From positions 20,149 through 84,148 of the forward strand of contig OENT01000698.1 of the NCBI GenBank assembly GCA_900239685.1: a stretch of DNA of 64,000 nt, given 5' to 3'. Of the stretch, positions 50,941 to 64,000 are shown piece after piece. Made by a program: the position numbers and the translations under genes. The first letter of the stretch is position 1. Every line of letters begins with the position of its first letter. The notes beneath the pieces are model-generated. The model did no database searches and had not been told where the DNA came from. It saw only the letters and a program-made list of their open reading frames with translations. The DNA comes from Rotaria macrura. Taxonomy: Eukaryota; Rotifera; Eurotatoria; Philodinida; Philodinidae.

Positions 50941-53900
50941 TTTTGTAAGCGAGGAAATGACAGCAAAAGGAAAAGAATAATGCACTACCATAAATCGGAC
51001 CAACCCGCCACCACTATTTTCATCGTCTTCTTTTTTTTCTTGTTCTTCTTCTTTTCAAATGGATTCTACTGCGTTAGCAACTTGTTCTATTGTAGTTGTC
51101 GTTATAGACGAGTTACAAAAATCATTGAAGAACTCAATGAAACTTGATTTATTTCTGTTTTCGTGCAAGTTATGTACAGAAAAGAAAATAAGAAATTTCA
51201 AAGAAAAATGTTCTACGACCAAACAACAAAGGAACATCATTGTTCATCAAAGGACTGTAAAGGATTTCATAACAACGTTAAATTGAGTATTGATAAATTT
51301 ACTTATTACAATATTAATAATCGAATTTCGAGAGTTGACATGTATCTGATTCTTATACATATTCAATAGAGGATAAATTAAAAACAATGGAACTTAATTT
51401 TCTTGTATAAATTTAACTCAGTGAAATACTCGTATCAATTAAACAATAATAAACACATACTGTCCTGGCTGAATCTTCTAGAGCAGCTCTATATAATTAT
51501 TACTAATCATCTTCAAAAAAAGGATTAAGCTCTAGTCTATTCATCTACAACTTTAACAAACTAAAAAATTGTTATCGATGCTCAGAAATCGAACGGATCT
51601 GTATTAAGACGTCTTTGATTTACAGTTTTCACTCGCATGATTCTATTCTTTGTCTACCTTCATTAATCTCATTAATAGACGATGAACCATCGAGCTAGAC
51701 GTCGACTGTTACCAATTAGTATATAGAGCATAATGATTAGTCATAATTTTTCAATTACATGTGAATTCATATTCACGGTTCTGTTTTCTTGTCTAAATAA
51801 AAACTTCTTCTCGTTTATTGAAAATACATAGACAAAAATCATATACACATTCAACCATCAAACATAATTATTGTGGAATCGTTTATAAATCGTATGCTTT
51901 ATATTGTCTGCTCTTTATTGACCAGATCTCAACAATCAGAAGTCGATGAATGAGAATTTTGATGACAATGTGCATTATGATGTGAATTTGAGTGTTAGTA
52001 TACGTAGTTAAATATTAACGTTTTGATGAAAGACCCAATTCTAATACTGATATTCTCAATGATGATGGTAAGAAGAAGAACTCTATTGTTATCGAACAAC
52101 AAGATTGCAACACTCAGTAATATTATCATCATTTTCGAACCATACAATCTTTCTGATACTATTGTTTTTCCTTCTGTTTCATCTTGATATGATTTATTTT
52201 GTCATAATATTCAGTCTTATTTGATCTCGACTTGGATGTATTCAATTGCTTTTCCTATCAATAAAAATTTGATAATCAACACGATTCATATTCTCAATTG
52301 TGATTACTATTCTTATTGTTGCGTGATCGATTAGTACTTTTCTTCTATAACAAACATCCGTATCATGAAAAAATTAACAATTATTTCGATTTTTATCAAT
52401 AGAAAGATTATTGGATGCATATGCATATGTTTGCTAAATATCAGAATAGTCATAATTCTACTAATTCTTTTCCATTGGATCAAGCAATAAAATATCGCAT
52501 CGATAAATCAATTCGAAAAAGAGAAGATCACAGAATTATGATTATTTACCGGAAGGCATAAATATTTAGATCATCTTGCGTAACAAAAGATAGAGAAAAT
52601 CAATTATATCTGTTGAGATTAATCAAGTACAGTCGACAGTTTTTCAACAATTACTCGATCGAAATACTTGAGAATTGACCAATTATTGTATATGCTATGA
52701 ACAATTGCTGATTGGAAAAATTCATCAATAAAGTTTTGTTAGAAAAATTATTTTCTTCAAACAACAAAACGTGATTTCTTGTCTTGAATAAGTGAAAATC
52801 GCGTGTCTTTTATTTATTTTAGTAATTGAAAAAACGCAGACTGTTCTTATTACAGAAGACAGAGAAACAATGCAAACACAATAATGATCTGTTAAGATGT
52901 GGTTTCATTTTTCATATAACGCTACTTGAACATCCCTTTCTTTTGTTTGCATTCTATTGAATAAGATGTCCTTTCTTTATTAATGCTATGCAAAAAAAAA
53001 TGTATACGATCATTCGTTACATTTGACTGAAGTGCTTGAAAAACAGTGAACTTCGTTTATGATAAAGTTGAAACTTTGAAATGTTTTATTCAATTTCATT
53101 TTCTAATGATATCGTACCTGAAGTGATCATCGAACAAGGAATTTTCTAAAATGTATGCCTTCTGAGTTTTAATTATGCCTGTTACATTACTATTACCTGT
53201 ACTAAGTAATAAAAATGTATTATTTCTCACTAATTTCTATGATTATCTGCTTTGTTTCTATCCTTTGAAAGATACTAGAAGTTATACTCTCTCTCTCTCT
53301 TATAAACGAATTATGTATTAGTTTCATGCAACTTTATTGTTAAATATTTTTGATTCTGTAGAAACGTTGATTCCGAGTAATAGATAAGAAAAATCTTTTA
53401 CTATGTATTAGTGGTAATAAGTAATAAAGTTGTACGAAACTTATCTACAGTTCATTCAAACGAAAGAGAAAATCTTTTTTTAATACTATTAAAGTGATTA
53501 AAACGAAGTCAATTACTTTACTGAAGTATTAGAAATAATAGAGTAATAATAAAAATGATTAAGCATTACCCAGTATAAGTAGTGAATTGTAATAGTAATT
53601 GAACAGTTGTGGTTTTCATGCACTACAAGTTCGAATGAGTCAATCGGAAATATTGAAGAAAATTGACTATACTTCGCGCATCGTTCTCAAATATGTGATT
53701 ATAATTTTTACATCTTTCCTTTCGTTCTAATTTATAGATCAAGAATAAGTATTATACACAATTGTAAACACTCATATGATTTCATTTGTTTTGAAAAATA
53801 GTAAGTTACATACTTACTAACAAAATTGGCCTAATAAATTGACCGTAATACTTTTCTCTTGTCTGTGCGTGTGTGTGTGTTTTCTCTCGTCTACTCCTGG

Positions 53901-55288
53901 TGCTAAATCTGTTTGAATAATGGCAGTGGCACATTTAATAAAAATTCTCTCCGTAGTATGATGTAGGAAGGACATATTTCAACATCAATCTTAAATCAAA
54001 ATAATCGAAAAGAGAAAAAGAAAGAAAAGGGGAAAAAAAGAGAACGGCTGCTTTTTGCTTGACGATCAAAATTGGTGGAGGGACAGAAACGTTACATGAC
54101 ACCGAACTTTTTACCTACTCTCTTCTTATTTTTTTCTTTTTTCTTATTTCTTTTTCTTTGTTCATATATAAGACGAACAGAAAAAAATAGAGAACTCATT
54201 AAATTTCAATCGACTCGAGCATCAACAATAGACAAGTCTGTGCACTAATCATATCATTGAATATAGAAATTCTGAGAATAGAAAAGGAGAAAATCGATAC
54301 ATGATCATATAACGGACACCTTTTGTTGTTTTTTTAATTAGTAGCAGAATATGAATCTTGTGCTATTTGAATGATTTACGAAGGTAAATTTAACTAACTA
54401 TATATCTACAGTTCATATTTATTTTCTGCATCAAATACTACCCGAAATTCTGGTGCGATGAAGTCAAAACATTCGACTATTTTCTCGAGTGCGGTCAACT
54501 CATAAAAGAATTCATGTATATTCTTTAATGTATTTGATTCTGTAATCCTTGCAGTGACTAGTCATAAAAAAATGGAACAGAAAGAGAGAAGAAACGTATT
54601 TATGGTTTAGCTTTTGATACAGCCGCGAATGTCGTATGAGAACGAGAGGTAGAGGCTACTACAACTATTCTTAATTTTTCGACACGACACACATAGAAGT
54701 GAAACAAGTATACATATTTACTCCCTTTTTTTTGTTCAGATCGAATGTACGAGAAACAAACTAAACACGCCAATTTATCATATTAAACTCTTTTGCTATT
54801 TGTTAACGCTCTAGGGATCAATTTCAACTGATCTGAAGTGTTAATACTTGTTTTATCCATTACTCCCCAGTGTTTGAGTATAAGTGAATCATACGGTTTC
54901 GATGAAGAATGTTTCAATCAGTAGAAAAGAACAATTTCTATTCACTTGTCGAATTACGATTGTGTTTTTCATCTTTACATTTTTAACATTCTGTTTACTG
55001 AAGCAATTGGGCAACGAAAAAAGAAACTGCCTAAAAAATTCCTATAATAAATAGAGGTAAACATAACTGTATGTTGTCCTGTTTGATTCAGATCAATAAA
55101 TTATGCAATTATTGATGGATGGAACACTTCTATTATTAAATGCATCCAAATGGAATAATATCAACTTTATTTGTTGCTTCTTAAAATACTGAAAACATTT
55201 ATTACTATTGTAGATTGATATTTTTGATATGTTGTAATCGGAATTCTACTTGCTAATAAAAGCATACGACAACATTCAATGTTCAATA
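50941..55288. other. Intergenic region between divergent PHM and hexosaminidase D
   Basis: I see no supportable exon in these 4.3 kb. It contains a short CT tract (53288-53301), a GT tract (about 53865-53880) and AT-rich sequence. The promoters of both flanking genes should lie at its ends. Confidence 0.55.
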
Positions 55289-58200
55289 ATGTTTCCTCTC
55301 CGTCGATTGAATACATTATTATCAAGAATAATATTAGTTCTCATTTTTCTTTCAACATCTATATTGTTCATGAATATTTTTACAAAATATTTTAATAAAA
55401 GTAGCATTGCTCGAAGTTCACAAGTTGGAAATAATGTTGTAAAACAGCCCCGTCCACAGCATGACCGTATTCATCAAGAACGACATGTTACTTTAATTCA
55501 AGTAAGACTTAACCAATTGACTTGAATAAGGCAGAAGTTCTTTTCCTAGGAATCATCCAATCCAAAGCCTCAACCAATTCAACCTAGTCTGTCATTCGAA
55601 AGACGTCGTTTACTTCAAGAAAACAATTCTTCGGCATCGGAATTAATTAAAATAGCCAATCGACCGGTTTCAATCTATGTTCATTTTGACTTGAAAGGCG
55701 CACCACCGAAAATATCTTATTTCGAAAAACTTTTCCCTTTGTTACTTAAATGGGGTGCGAGCGGCGTCTGTATGGAGTATGAAGATATGTTTCCATATGA
55801 TGGTACTGTTAGTAGTATTAAACATAAACAAGCTTATACACGAGATGATATTGAAAAAATTAATAAATTAGCTAAAGATAACCGATTGGATGTTATGCCT
55901 CTATTACAAACCTATGGTAAGTCTTCGAATCCATGTAAAATATCTTCCGACCGTACTATTTTAATGATATGTTAGCAAAAGGTTGGATTCATGTAACATA
56001 ACAAATCTTTGTTGTGAATAGAAATGTAATTATATTGAGAGCATGGTACAATTATCGATGTTTTCCTCGAGATCGTATTTCTGCAACAAGAAGAAAGAAA
56101 AGAAAACTTCAAGCACACATTGACAAGGTGTACTCTATTGATCTAATAGAAAGATGTCAAGGACATTTTTTTTCGATATTTTGAATGAAATTGAAGTTTG
56201 ATCTTTAAATATTGATGAATGTGCAGAAATATTTGAGGCTAAAAAAATCAAATAAATATTTAATTTTAAATCTCTTTGATTCTGATTAGTAGAAAGTCTT
56301 TATGAAATGTTCCAATGATGACTTGTTCGTTAGGAAGTGAAGCATGACTTTAGACGGAAAAACTTCATACGTATAGACTACGAAAATAGTGAAAACTATT
56401 ACTTTATCAAACGTATTTAGACTTGCCTACTTGTTTGAGATTCATCGCAATGCTGTCAGAAGAAAATGTTTGGAGTTCGTACGTTTGAATTCAACACTAT
56501 AGATCTAGTCATACTCGCAGAAAGTATTCGTACTATTTCTTTTAGTGACAGAAGAACTAAGCTGATTTCAAATGAATCAATATGAAGAATTCACCTGAAA
56601 AATTTATCTTAGAATTCGAAGAGAATTTTTCCGTTCTGTACGAATGTATCGAGTCTTATCAAAGACTAAATACCTATGTTGATAATTTATGATAGACAAA
56701 CGTAAGTGCTTTTCTTCTGATCGTAAATGAATCTTTCGTTCGATTGATAAAATGATGATGTTAAATCAACGGTCAAAATTTAATACATGACACTATCTCT
56801 TTGTTAGTTCTATTGGGATTAAATTTTAAATATCTATAGTAAAAAGAATCATACTCCTATGAAAAAAAAATGAAAGGTATTCTATCGATTAGTAAGATAC
56901 GATTGATGTGTATCACATGAAATTTCTAAGTTTGTTTTTATTTAAACTAGGTCATTTAGAATTTTTACTAAAATTGAAAGAATTCAGTGATTTACGTGAA
57001 AATTCCAAATATCCTCAAGTAATAAGTCCATGTATAAATAAAACCTATGCAATACTATTTACTATGATTGATCAGTATTTAAACTTGCATCCAAATATGA
57101 CTTTGTTTCATATTGGTCATGATGAAGTTTATTATTTTTTAACAAATCCAGCTTGTCAAGAATTTCAACGTATAACTGGTATACAAGATCGATATGAATT
57201 ATTTGCATATCATCTTAGTATAATAGCTAATTATATTCGAGAAAAGAATCCTAAGATATTCTTACTTGTATGGCACGATGTTTTGCAAAATTTAAATACA
57301 CAAACGTTACAAAAGTATAATCTTACTAAGACAATTAATCCAGTCCTATGGTCATACAGGGAAGATGTTAATGTTGAAGGATTTATTATTGGTACGCAAG
57401 CCGCCATGTTCGGACAATTTCAAAGTTTATGGGGTGCGTCAGCATTTAAAGGGGCGACAGATGAAATTGCCTTTATTAGTGATGTTAAGCATTACCATGA
57501 AAGTAAAACACAATAAATGTAGTAGATATGTAACCAGATACATTTTTTGTCTTTTCAATTAGATCAACTATCATGGATTCAACAATTAAATACGCATATT
57601 CCTGGGAACTGGAAAAATTTCGATGGCATGATTCTCACTGGTTGGTCACGCTATGATCATTTTCTATCGTTATGTGAATTATTACCGTATTCAATACCGT
57701 CCATGGCTTTTTCATTAGCTGCTTGGAAAGAACCATTCAAAAGTTTACCTCGAACAGACATTTTTTCAAATCGACCACTAAAAGAATACGTAGAAAAAGA
57801 GCTTCAATGTACATCATCTATTCATTTAAATATTCAGGAGCATTCAAGTAAACCAATGCCAAAGTAAATTTATTTTTTATTTCGGTTTTTTCGTGGCTTT
57901 TAATTTTTTGGACTCAATTGGATTTATTTAGATGTCAATTTCCAGGCTATGGCGTATATGAATCAATGATATCGTTAAATAGTTTGTGGCGTCAAGTTAA
58001 AGAAGTTGAATCATTTGTTAATAAATATGTCACGGATCTTCATGTTAAATTTAACTACATTCATGTTCGACGTGGAGAAGAATGCCTAGAAAGACTAACA
58101 CCAGTTATGCAATCGTTAAAAGCTTTTATAGAATCATTTCAAACTTCAATGAATGAAGTATTTCCAGCCCAAGTTGCCGTTGAATGGTTGGAAACTTATT

Positions 58201-58334
58201 TTATGAAACGTTATCGTTCAGTTAATGAACGATATGAATTTATTCAACGTGCAATTGTAGAACAAAAATCATGGCTACCTAGACCAATACCTGATACGGA
58301 CAAACTTGAAACTAATATTAAAAGTAAACAATAG
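55289..58334 (+). CDS. HEXD: Hexosaminidase D-like GH20 enzyme with N-terminal membrane anchor
   Basis: Five exons (55289-55501, 55550-55916, 56951-57502, 57563-57863, 57932-58334) join in frame to 611 residues. The ATG at 55289 ([11 protein letters not shown]) is followed by one hydrophobic segment ([18 protein letters not shown]) and a basic, disordered linker. The TIM-barrel begins at [20 protein letters not shown]. The catalytic Asp-Glu pair is in FHIGHDEVY, and [19 protein letters not shown] and SLAAWKEP are typical of the HEXD branch. Vertebrate HEXD removes terminal beta-GalNAc and lacks a signal; here a type II anchor would place the enzyme in the secretory lumen or outside. N-glycosylation sequons (for example NMTLF) fit that. 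The second intron is about 1 kb, the others 48-68 nt. Confidence 0.9.
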
Positions 58335-60705
58335 AAATTAGATAGTGTTTTTTTAACAAAGTAGTTGTGATAATAAACCGGTGAATTAATTTTCTTTTGT
58401 GTTCGATGATATGTTGTACTTTTATTCCCAACTTAATTAATGGTTTTTTTTCTCGCTATTGAAGGAATAAAAAACAAGTGAAGCAATTTAATTCAATTAT
58501 ACTTCCATGAATTTTGTAATGATATTTTGAAGAAGCAAATTATTTTGTTGTTGAAGAAAAAGAGCTGAGATATTAGTTGAATCTCTTAGTTATAATAATC
58601 TACTAACTGCTGTTAATCTATTCGGTTCTTGTTTTTCTTAAATGACTTTACTCTTGAATTCCACTCATTGCTTCATAAAATCTATTGAACATAAATTGAT
58701 GTTCCATATTGAATGTAAAACTATGAAAAATAACTTTGTTCAACTTCATTCTGTTCTCGGTCGTTCGATTTCATTTTAGACATTCGTAAGCTGCCCAAGA
58801 GTACTAACGTGAGAATGACAATTTTCAGAACATATTATTAGATATGGTGAAAATTTTCCTTTACCTAAAACCTTTGCTCGCAGATACACGATTATCTAAA
58901 ATCATCGAAATATAAAAAGTCTCTCCGTGGAAAAGGAAAGTTTTTTTTTGAAACATAATTTTTCGTGTTTATTGACTTTTATAGTATCTGAAAATTCATC
59001 ATTATCATTTCTAAGTTTAGTATAGACAATAGTTTTATTTCATTACTGTAACGGTGGTTTGCCAGTTATGAGTATGAAGGAACTTAGAAAACAATTGTCT
59101 GTGTAAGAATACATTTCTTTATTCACAAAATAGTATGTAGTCATTTTAGGTACTTCTCTAAAACTTACTGAGAAAAATTTTCTTTCGATTCTCTATGTCG
59201 AAAGAGCATTTCCATTCCATGATCATAAGATTTCACGAACGTATTGAAGATTTCCATGTATAATAATTGAGAGATCTTTATAAAGTAATAACAATACATT
59301 AGGGGAAATTATGCGTCAAACTAGTTAAAAGGAATCTTCATGTTTGACTTCCTTTTAAAATTTCGTTAACGGTTCTAACACAAAAGAGTCTTTTATAATT
59401 GAAACAAACATCACTTTCTGTATACACGTCGACATGTGTTGTGTGAGATACTTCGCATGATTTTGAAAACACATTTGTTTTCGTAATAGGATCTAAAAAT
59501 ATTTTCAAAATAGTTAAGAAACAAAACACGCAATGTGTATAGAACTTTTGTTTTTCAAATGAATTCCGTCTTCTCAAACAAACTAATGCCGCTGAAGTTG
59601 GCTGAATGAATTGGACAAAAAAAAATTTATTTTCGTTTCTTTTTGTTCATGTTATTGAAAAGCGTCAATATTACCAATCATAGGTCTTACTTGATATCCT
59701 ACGAAGATGTTAGGGTACATTGATTTTATGATTCCAAGCGAATCGCGTACTAATTACGTATTTAGCAAAGAGAGTCATTGAAACCAATGCTTGTTGATAA
59801 GACTATAAAAACAATTTACTATTTTTTGTTGAACATGATACATGATCCCGTTAAATCTTACGAACAAATGATAAGACAAAGTAGAAGATTCTGCGTCTAC
59901 TCATATGTCAAGAGATTTATCAGCTACGTATTTATTTGAAAATGTAATTACAAAGCTATGAGCAAATAAACTCAAATCAAAACAGATATCAGGTAGTATA
60001 ACTTTGAAATTCAGTCTACTCATTAGTAGTAGAATTAACTTCATCGGGAATTCTGAATAAAGATAAAATATGGCATCTTGTTTTTCATGTGTGATTCTTT
60101 GCATTTATTATTTCAATAATTTTCGCACACATCTCAATCTATTGTATGCGTAGCTGAAATCAAAATAAAGCATTCACATTTTCAACAGTTCTATTAAGAA
60201 TTTGGTGTCGAACATCAAGTGAAAACATCACACGAATTGTTTTTTCTCTAAATACAACAAAGTCACAACAACATTTTGATGATCTTGATGCGAATGAAAA
60301 TTCCAACGTTGCTTTCTTTTGAGTTTACTTTAAAAGTGAAACAACGAACAAATAATAGTAATGATGAATAATACAATTTTTGAACTTGTAGTGATTATTC
60401 GTCGAAGAATTTACATTTTACTAGTGAAACTAGTCGTCGATATTCACCGTTGATACCAATCGATAAGTTTTCATGATTTTATTACATATTTCTTACGTGT
60501 CTAATTTCACAGATTGATGTCGGAATCTATTCAGTAAGAGTTTATTGAGCCAATCAAAGTCACCACTACTTTCATTATATTGCGATGATCAATCATTCAT
60601 TCGGATATATTTTTATAGAAGATATGATGCGTACTTATTTCTGGATTGACGATGCGTAAAATGTGAAGAATATCATATTACAAAAATAAATATGTATTCA
60701 CAAGG
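58335..60705. other. Convergent intergenic region
   Basis: Lies between the HEXD stop and the receptor stop. No exon, RNA gene or notable repeat is visible; open frames are short and AT-driven. Confidence 0.6.
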
Positions 60706-62244
60706 TTAATAGCGATTCAGCGGAAGAACTGTTGGTGTCACTCTTCGACAGTTCATTGCGCCTTTAAATGTCTTTTTCAATCGATTTAATCTTCGTCGAA
60801 CGAGCGGTGTAAACGCCAGTAAACAAAGTAGAATACATAACATCGTCATGTTTTCAATGAGATAATAAATACAATAATAATAATTTGGTAATGCTTTCGT
60901 AATCTGAAAGATTATCGCTGGTAATAGACTCAAGGTAGCTATAATCGAAAGCAAAATAGTATGTTTAGACACGTTGGATTCATGTTTATTTAATAATATT
61001 GACGATGATCCGGCTGAAAACGAAGTTTTTCGTAATTGATTGATGAACAAAGTTAATTTTGTGTAGACGCTTACAAAAAAAACAACTGGTATGACAAATC
61101 CGATCAACAATATGTAGAATCTTGAGAAAAAACTTAAGTTGCCTGGGATAACCCAGACATAACTGAACGGATTGTATTCAAATTGAGGATTGAAATAAAT
61201 GAAATATAAGGGGAAAAGAAAAGCTATGATCCATTGAAGAATGCAAAGCATCAATCGAATTGGATACATTCGTAAACAACTTTTATGCGTAGACATTATA
61301 GCCAACAGATGATGAGTTGATTGTACAACAAACGAATAAATAATAGCCGTAGATGAAACATCCATCATATAACACAGAAAGTAACTTGCTTTATTTTGTG
61401 TGCATTGATCAGGATGGGAATCACATCGTCTAAAAGTATATCTACGCTCTATGAGAATAGATATTATCAATCGGTTATATTTATTAGAATAGAAACTTTT
61501 ATTCCAAGTAGATCAGAGATGAAATTCGATTCGATTAGACGGACTGGATCTATAATCTTTTAATGTGTGTTCGATAGATTTCTTCACTGAGACGCAATAA
61601 GTAGAAACAGACTAATCGTACAACAATTAGTTCTTGCTCATAACTTATGTATTATCTCACATGTTTTGTTCAACTTTTTTGAGTGCTAAGGAAGTGTTAT
61701 CATTCAGTACGATGATTCTATACATAATCTTCATTCTCGATTTTCTCTAAATGTCGATTGCTCTTTATTGCTTTTGTTCTATTTTGTATTGCTCATATAT
61801 AAGGCACTTATTCCCAGGATTAAACATAGGTAAACTTCAATGTATCTAAATTCGGTTCGACTACAAAATTTTTAAAATTTCAGTCAGCTACGTGCTCGGT
61901 TCAGCTGGACAAAAATGCCAACCGATAGTATTTCTGAGATAGATTAAAATTGATCGAGTAAAAAAAAAATTTCTTAAAGCAATTTTTCCAATATTCATCG
62001 ATTCAACTTACCCAATATAAATTGAAGCGGCAAGTATAATAACAGCTTTGAATGTCATCGAAAATACTATGTTAGCCACGAGAAGATTTGATACTGAACG
62101 ATTTACACGTTCGCTTAGGACACTAAGTATAAAAGCAAGTCCAAGAACTATTTGAAGGTTGGCTACGACAGTAGTAGATAAATTTATAATGTCAAGCCAC
62201 AACACATAGGATGATGTTGTTGTTTCTGCCGTTGTCGTTGTCAT
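60706..62244 (-). CDS. Divergent seven-transmembrane receptor (rhodopsin-like, orphan)
   Basis: Two exons, 62244-62012 and 61441-60706, join in frame through a 570-nt intron whose best acceptor is the AG at 61443-61442. The start at 62244 gives a short Thr-rich extracellular N-terminus (MTTTTAETTTSSYVLW). Seven hydrophobic helices follow: LQIVLGLAFILSVL, VSNLLVANIVFSMTFKAVII, YMMDVSSTAIIYSFVVQ, LMLCILQWIIAFLFPLYFIY, FYILLIGFVIPVVFFVSVY, HTILLSIIATLSLLPAIIFQ and IYYLIENMTMLCILLCLLAF. Then comes a basic tail (RRRLNRLKKTFK). The usual DRY is replaced by STHH after helix 3 and NPxxY by FTPLV in helix 7. It is probably a lineage-specific chemosensory or peptide receptor; the ligand is unknown. An ATG at 62313 would add 23 residues. 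Confidence 0.75.
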
Positions 62245-64000
62245 AAGTTTCGTTCCCTTAAATAATCGATAAAATGAATTTTCGCATAGAAACAGAACTA
62301 TCATTCCATGCACAAGAAAAAGAAGGGAATTTTCTGATGGGAAGAATAATCACACTATGCAACTCATGGTATTGTATTTAAAAATGACACCTCAACTAAT
62401 TATTATCTAACATGCCTTCCATAGGACGATAAGTTTAAGTCTAGTAAACGATAGATTAATCTAAAATCACTTTAAAATTTGAATTGACATTTATCAGAGG
62501 ATTTATTTGTACTTCTTTCTTCCTAGAAGAATTCAGAATGTCCAAAGTACCTTAATAACAATTCTTAACTATTAAATTTAACGAGCTCATTTCCTTCATG
62601 AAGAAAGTCATATTCAAATCGTGTAGAATATAACTACTGTTATTGTCTCCTGTTTAAATTATTTTTCTTTTTCACGAAATTACGATCCGATGCGTAGTCA
62701 AGATGTTCTATGATTTCAAGGATTCTAAAGAAATAAGAAATCCAATAGGTGATAGTCTAAATTATGTCTAGTAACTAGAAGGATGGATTACTCTGGTAGC
62801 TTGAAACTAAAGGTATATCGGAGCTAAGAGAAACTTCCCAATTAGATGAAGAAATCAAACACACTTTAATATCAAGAGCGGACGTCAGAAATGTGATACA
62901 GGAGATAAATCAACGGAATAAGATAATTAAGTGAAAGATAAAACGACGATATGAAATTGAAACAATGATTTATTAGTGAGAAGTAAGAAGTAAGAGGAGT
63001 GAGTTAATGGTGGGATGTGCTAAAAAAGAATTCAATAGAGCATTATTAATAACACAAGTAAAAAATATTATTTCTCAAAAAGTGTAAATTTATTTATAGC
63101 CATAATAATCATCTTGCTTAACATTCGAATAGTACTTGAGATCGTCATTTATAAGTCATTCGTTTAGAACAAGCAGACATAAATAACAGATCAAAGTCAT
63201 CAAGGATAACAATTGTCGAAAGTCTGCTCGGCTGGTCTTCAAAGTTCTTCGCGTCCTTCTCACTAGAGAGAAGCGAAAGGTTTCACTTCGAACAGCAACA
63301 AATAACTTTTCTTCTCAATGCTTATTGATATTTTGATTAGAAATGTTCAATTTGAAGTCTTGAAATAGGTCAGCATCATTATTGACATAGACTAAAACTG
63401 GAATTAGTTAAGAGCACGAGATTACTTTTGTACATATAACTAATCTACTAGTTATTCGTAACTGGATTACAGTGGATTCTGTATTTTATTGTTTGGATGG
63501 GAGAAGCCAGCTCGAGGAACCAATTTTTTACAATATAACTATAGAAATATTCTCGTTACATTTTACTTGATGGAAAGATCAATTACATAAAGTTGAAAGA
63601 CTCATATTTTTCGAATTGGTACATATTTTATGTAATGTTGTTACAGATATTACGATTTTCAACAATGTGTTTTCCTCGTGAAAATATTAAATGCAGAACT
63701 TCAATGTCTATTGCTCGACCATGGATTATTCATAAATTACTTGTCATTGTGAAAATAAATTGAGATTCTTAAAGGACGAGAGTTGTCCCCAGATCAAGAT
63801 CAATGCTAACAGTTGTCATGACCAATGCTTAACTCAATAGGATGGTGTAATTTGTGCCACACACAACACTCGAAAAGTTGATGCAAATCTATTTCCATCA
63901 TTTTCCTCACAGAAGGTCTGTCATGTTATGGTTACGATGTTCCAAACAATCTGAAACTAATTTAATTCTCCTGATAATCAGCATTCATTGTTGTTCGTTT
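62245..64000. other. Region upstream of the 7TM receptor
   Basis: No supportable coding exon is visible to the window end. The sequence is AT-rich, with no notable repeat. Confidence 0.5.

Overview
This is animal nuclear DNA: AT-rich, with many introns, GT-AG splice sites, a mixture of very short introns (about 48-65 nt) and occasional 1-2.4 kb introns, and microsatellites. The protein set (Rab2, PTP1B-type phosphatase, TTC5, dynein-docking ODAD2/ARMC4, Munc13-4/BAIAP3, peptide-amidating PHM, hexosaminidase D, a divergent 7TM receptor, a GH16 glucanase) fits a small ciliated invertebrate. The compact introns and gene mix made me think of a bdelloid rotifer, but that is an inference. One ambiguous base (n) lies near 6787.

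Layout. 1-305: 3' end of an unrecognised plus-strand gene. 306-8406: gene-free, with foldback/MITE-type elements (1527-1892, about 3645-3760, 6066-6527) and tRNA-like remnants. 8407-19475: three genes on the minus strand, PTPN1/2-like phosphatase, TTC5 and RAB2. A 2.4 kb TTC5 intron carries a 1.1 kb palindrome with a hAT-like MITE inserted in one arm. About 22421-28544: ODAD2 (plus). 30693-37895: Munc13-4/BAIAP3-like gene (minus). 38203-38489 and 44448-44747: two candidate small plus-strand genes. 44876-46011: GH16 glycoside hydrolase (minus). 48615-50940: PHM (minus). 55289-58334: membrane-anchored hexosaminidase D (plus). 60706-62244: 7TM receptor (minus). The rest is intergenic with microsatellites.

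The genes are ordinary unlinked housekeeping, cilium, secretion and signalling genes; no operon or biosynthetic cluster is seen. PHM and the Munc13-4/BAIAP3-like protein both belong to regulated peptide secretion in general, but nothing in the sequence links them beyond proximity.

The most interesting observation is in PHM. Two consecutive exons, each exactly 65 nt and with identical splice phases, encode alternative versions of the same 21-residue segment between copper ligands. Including both or neither would shift the frame, so they look like mutually exclusive exons. Next are a perfect 90-bp palindrome in the last PHM intron, and the TTC5-intron palindrome whose two arms encode recognisably the same peptide in opposite orientation.
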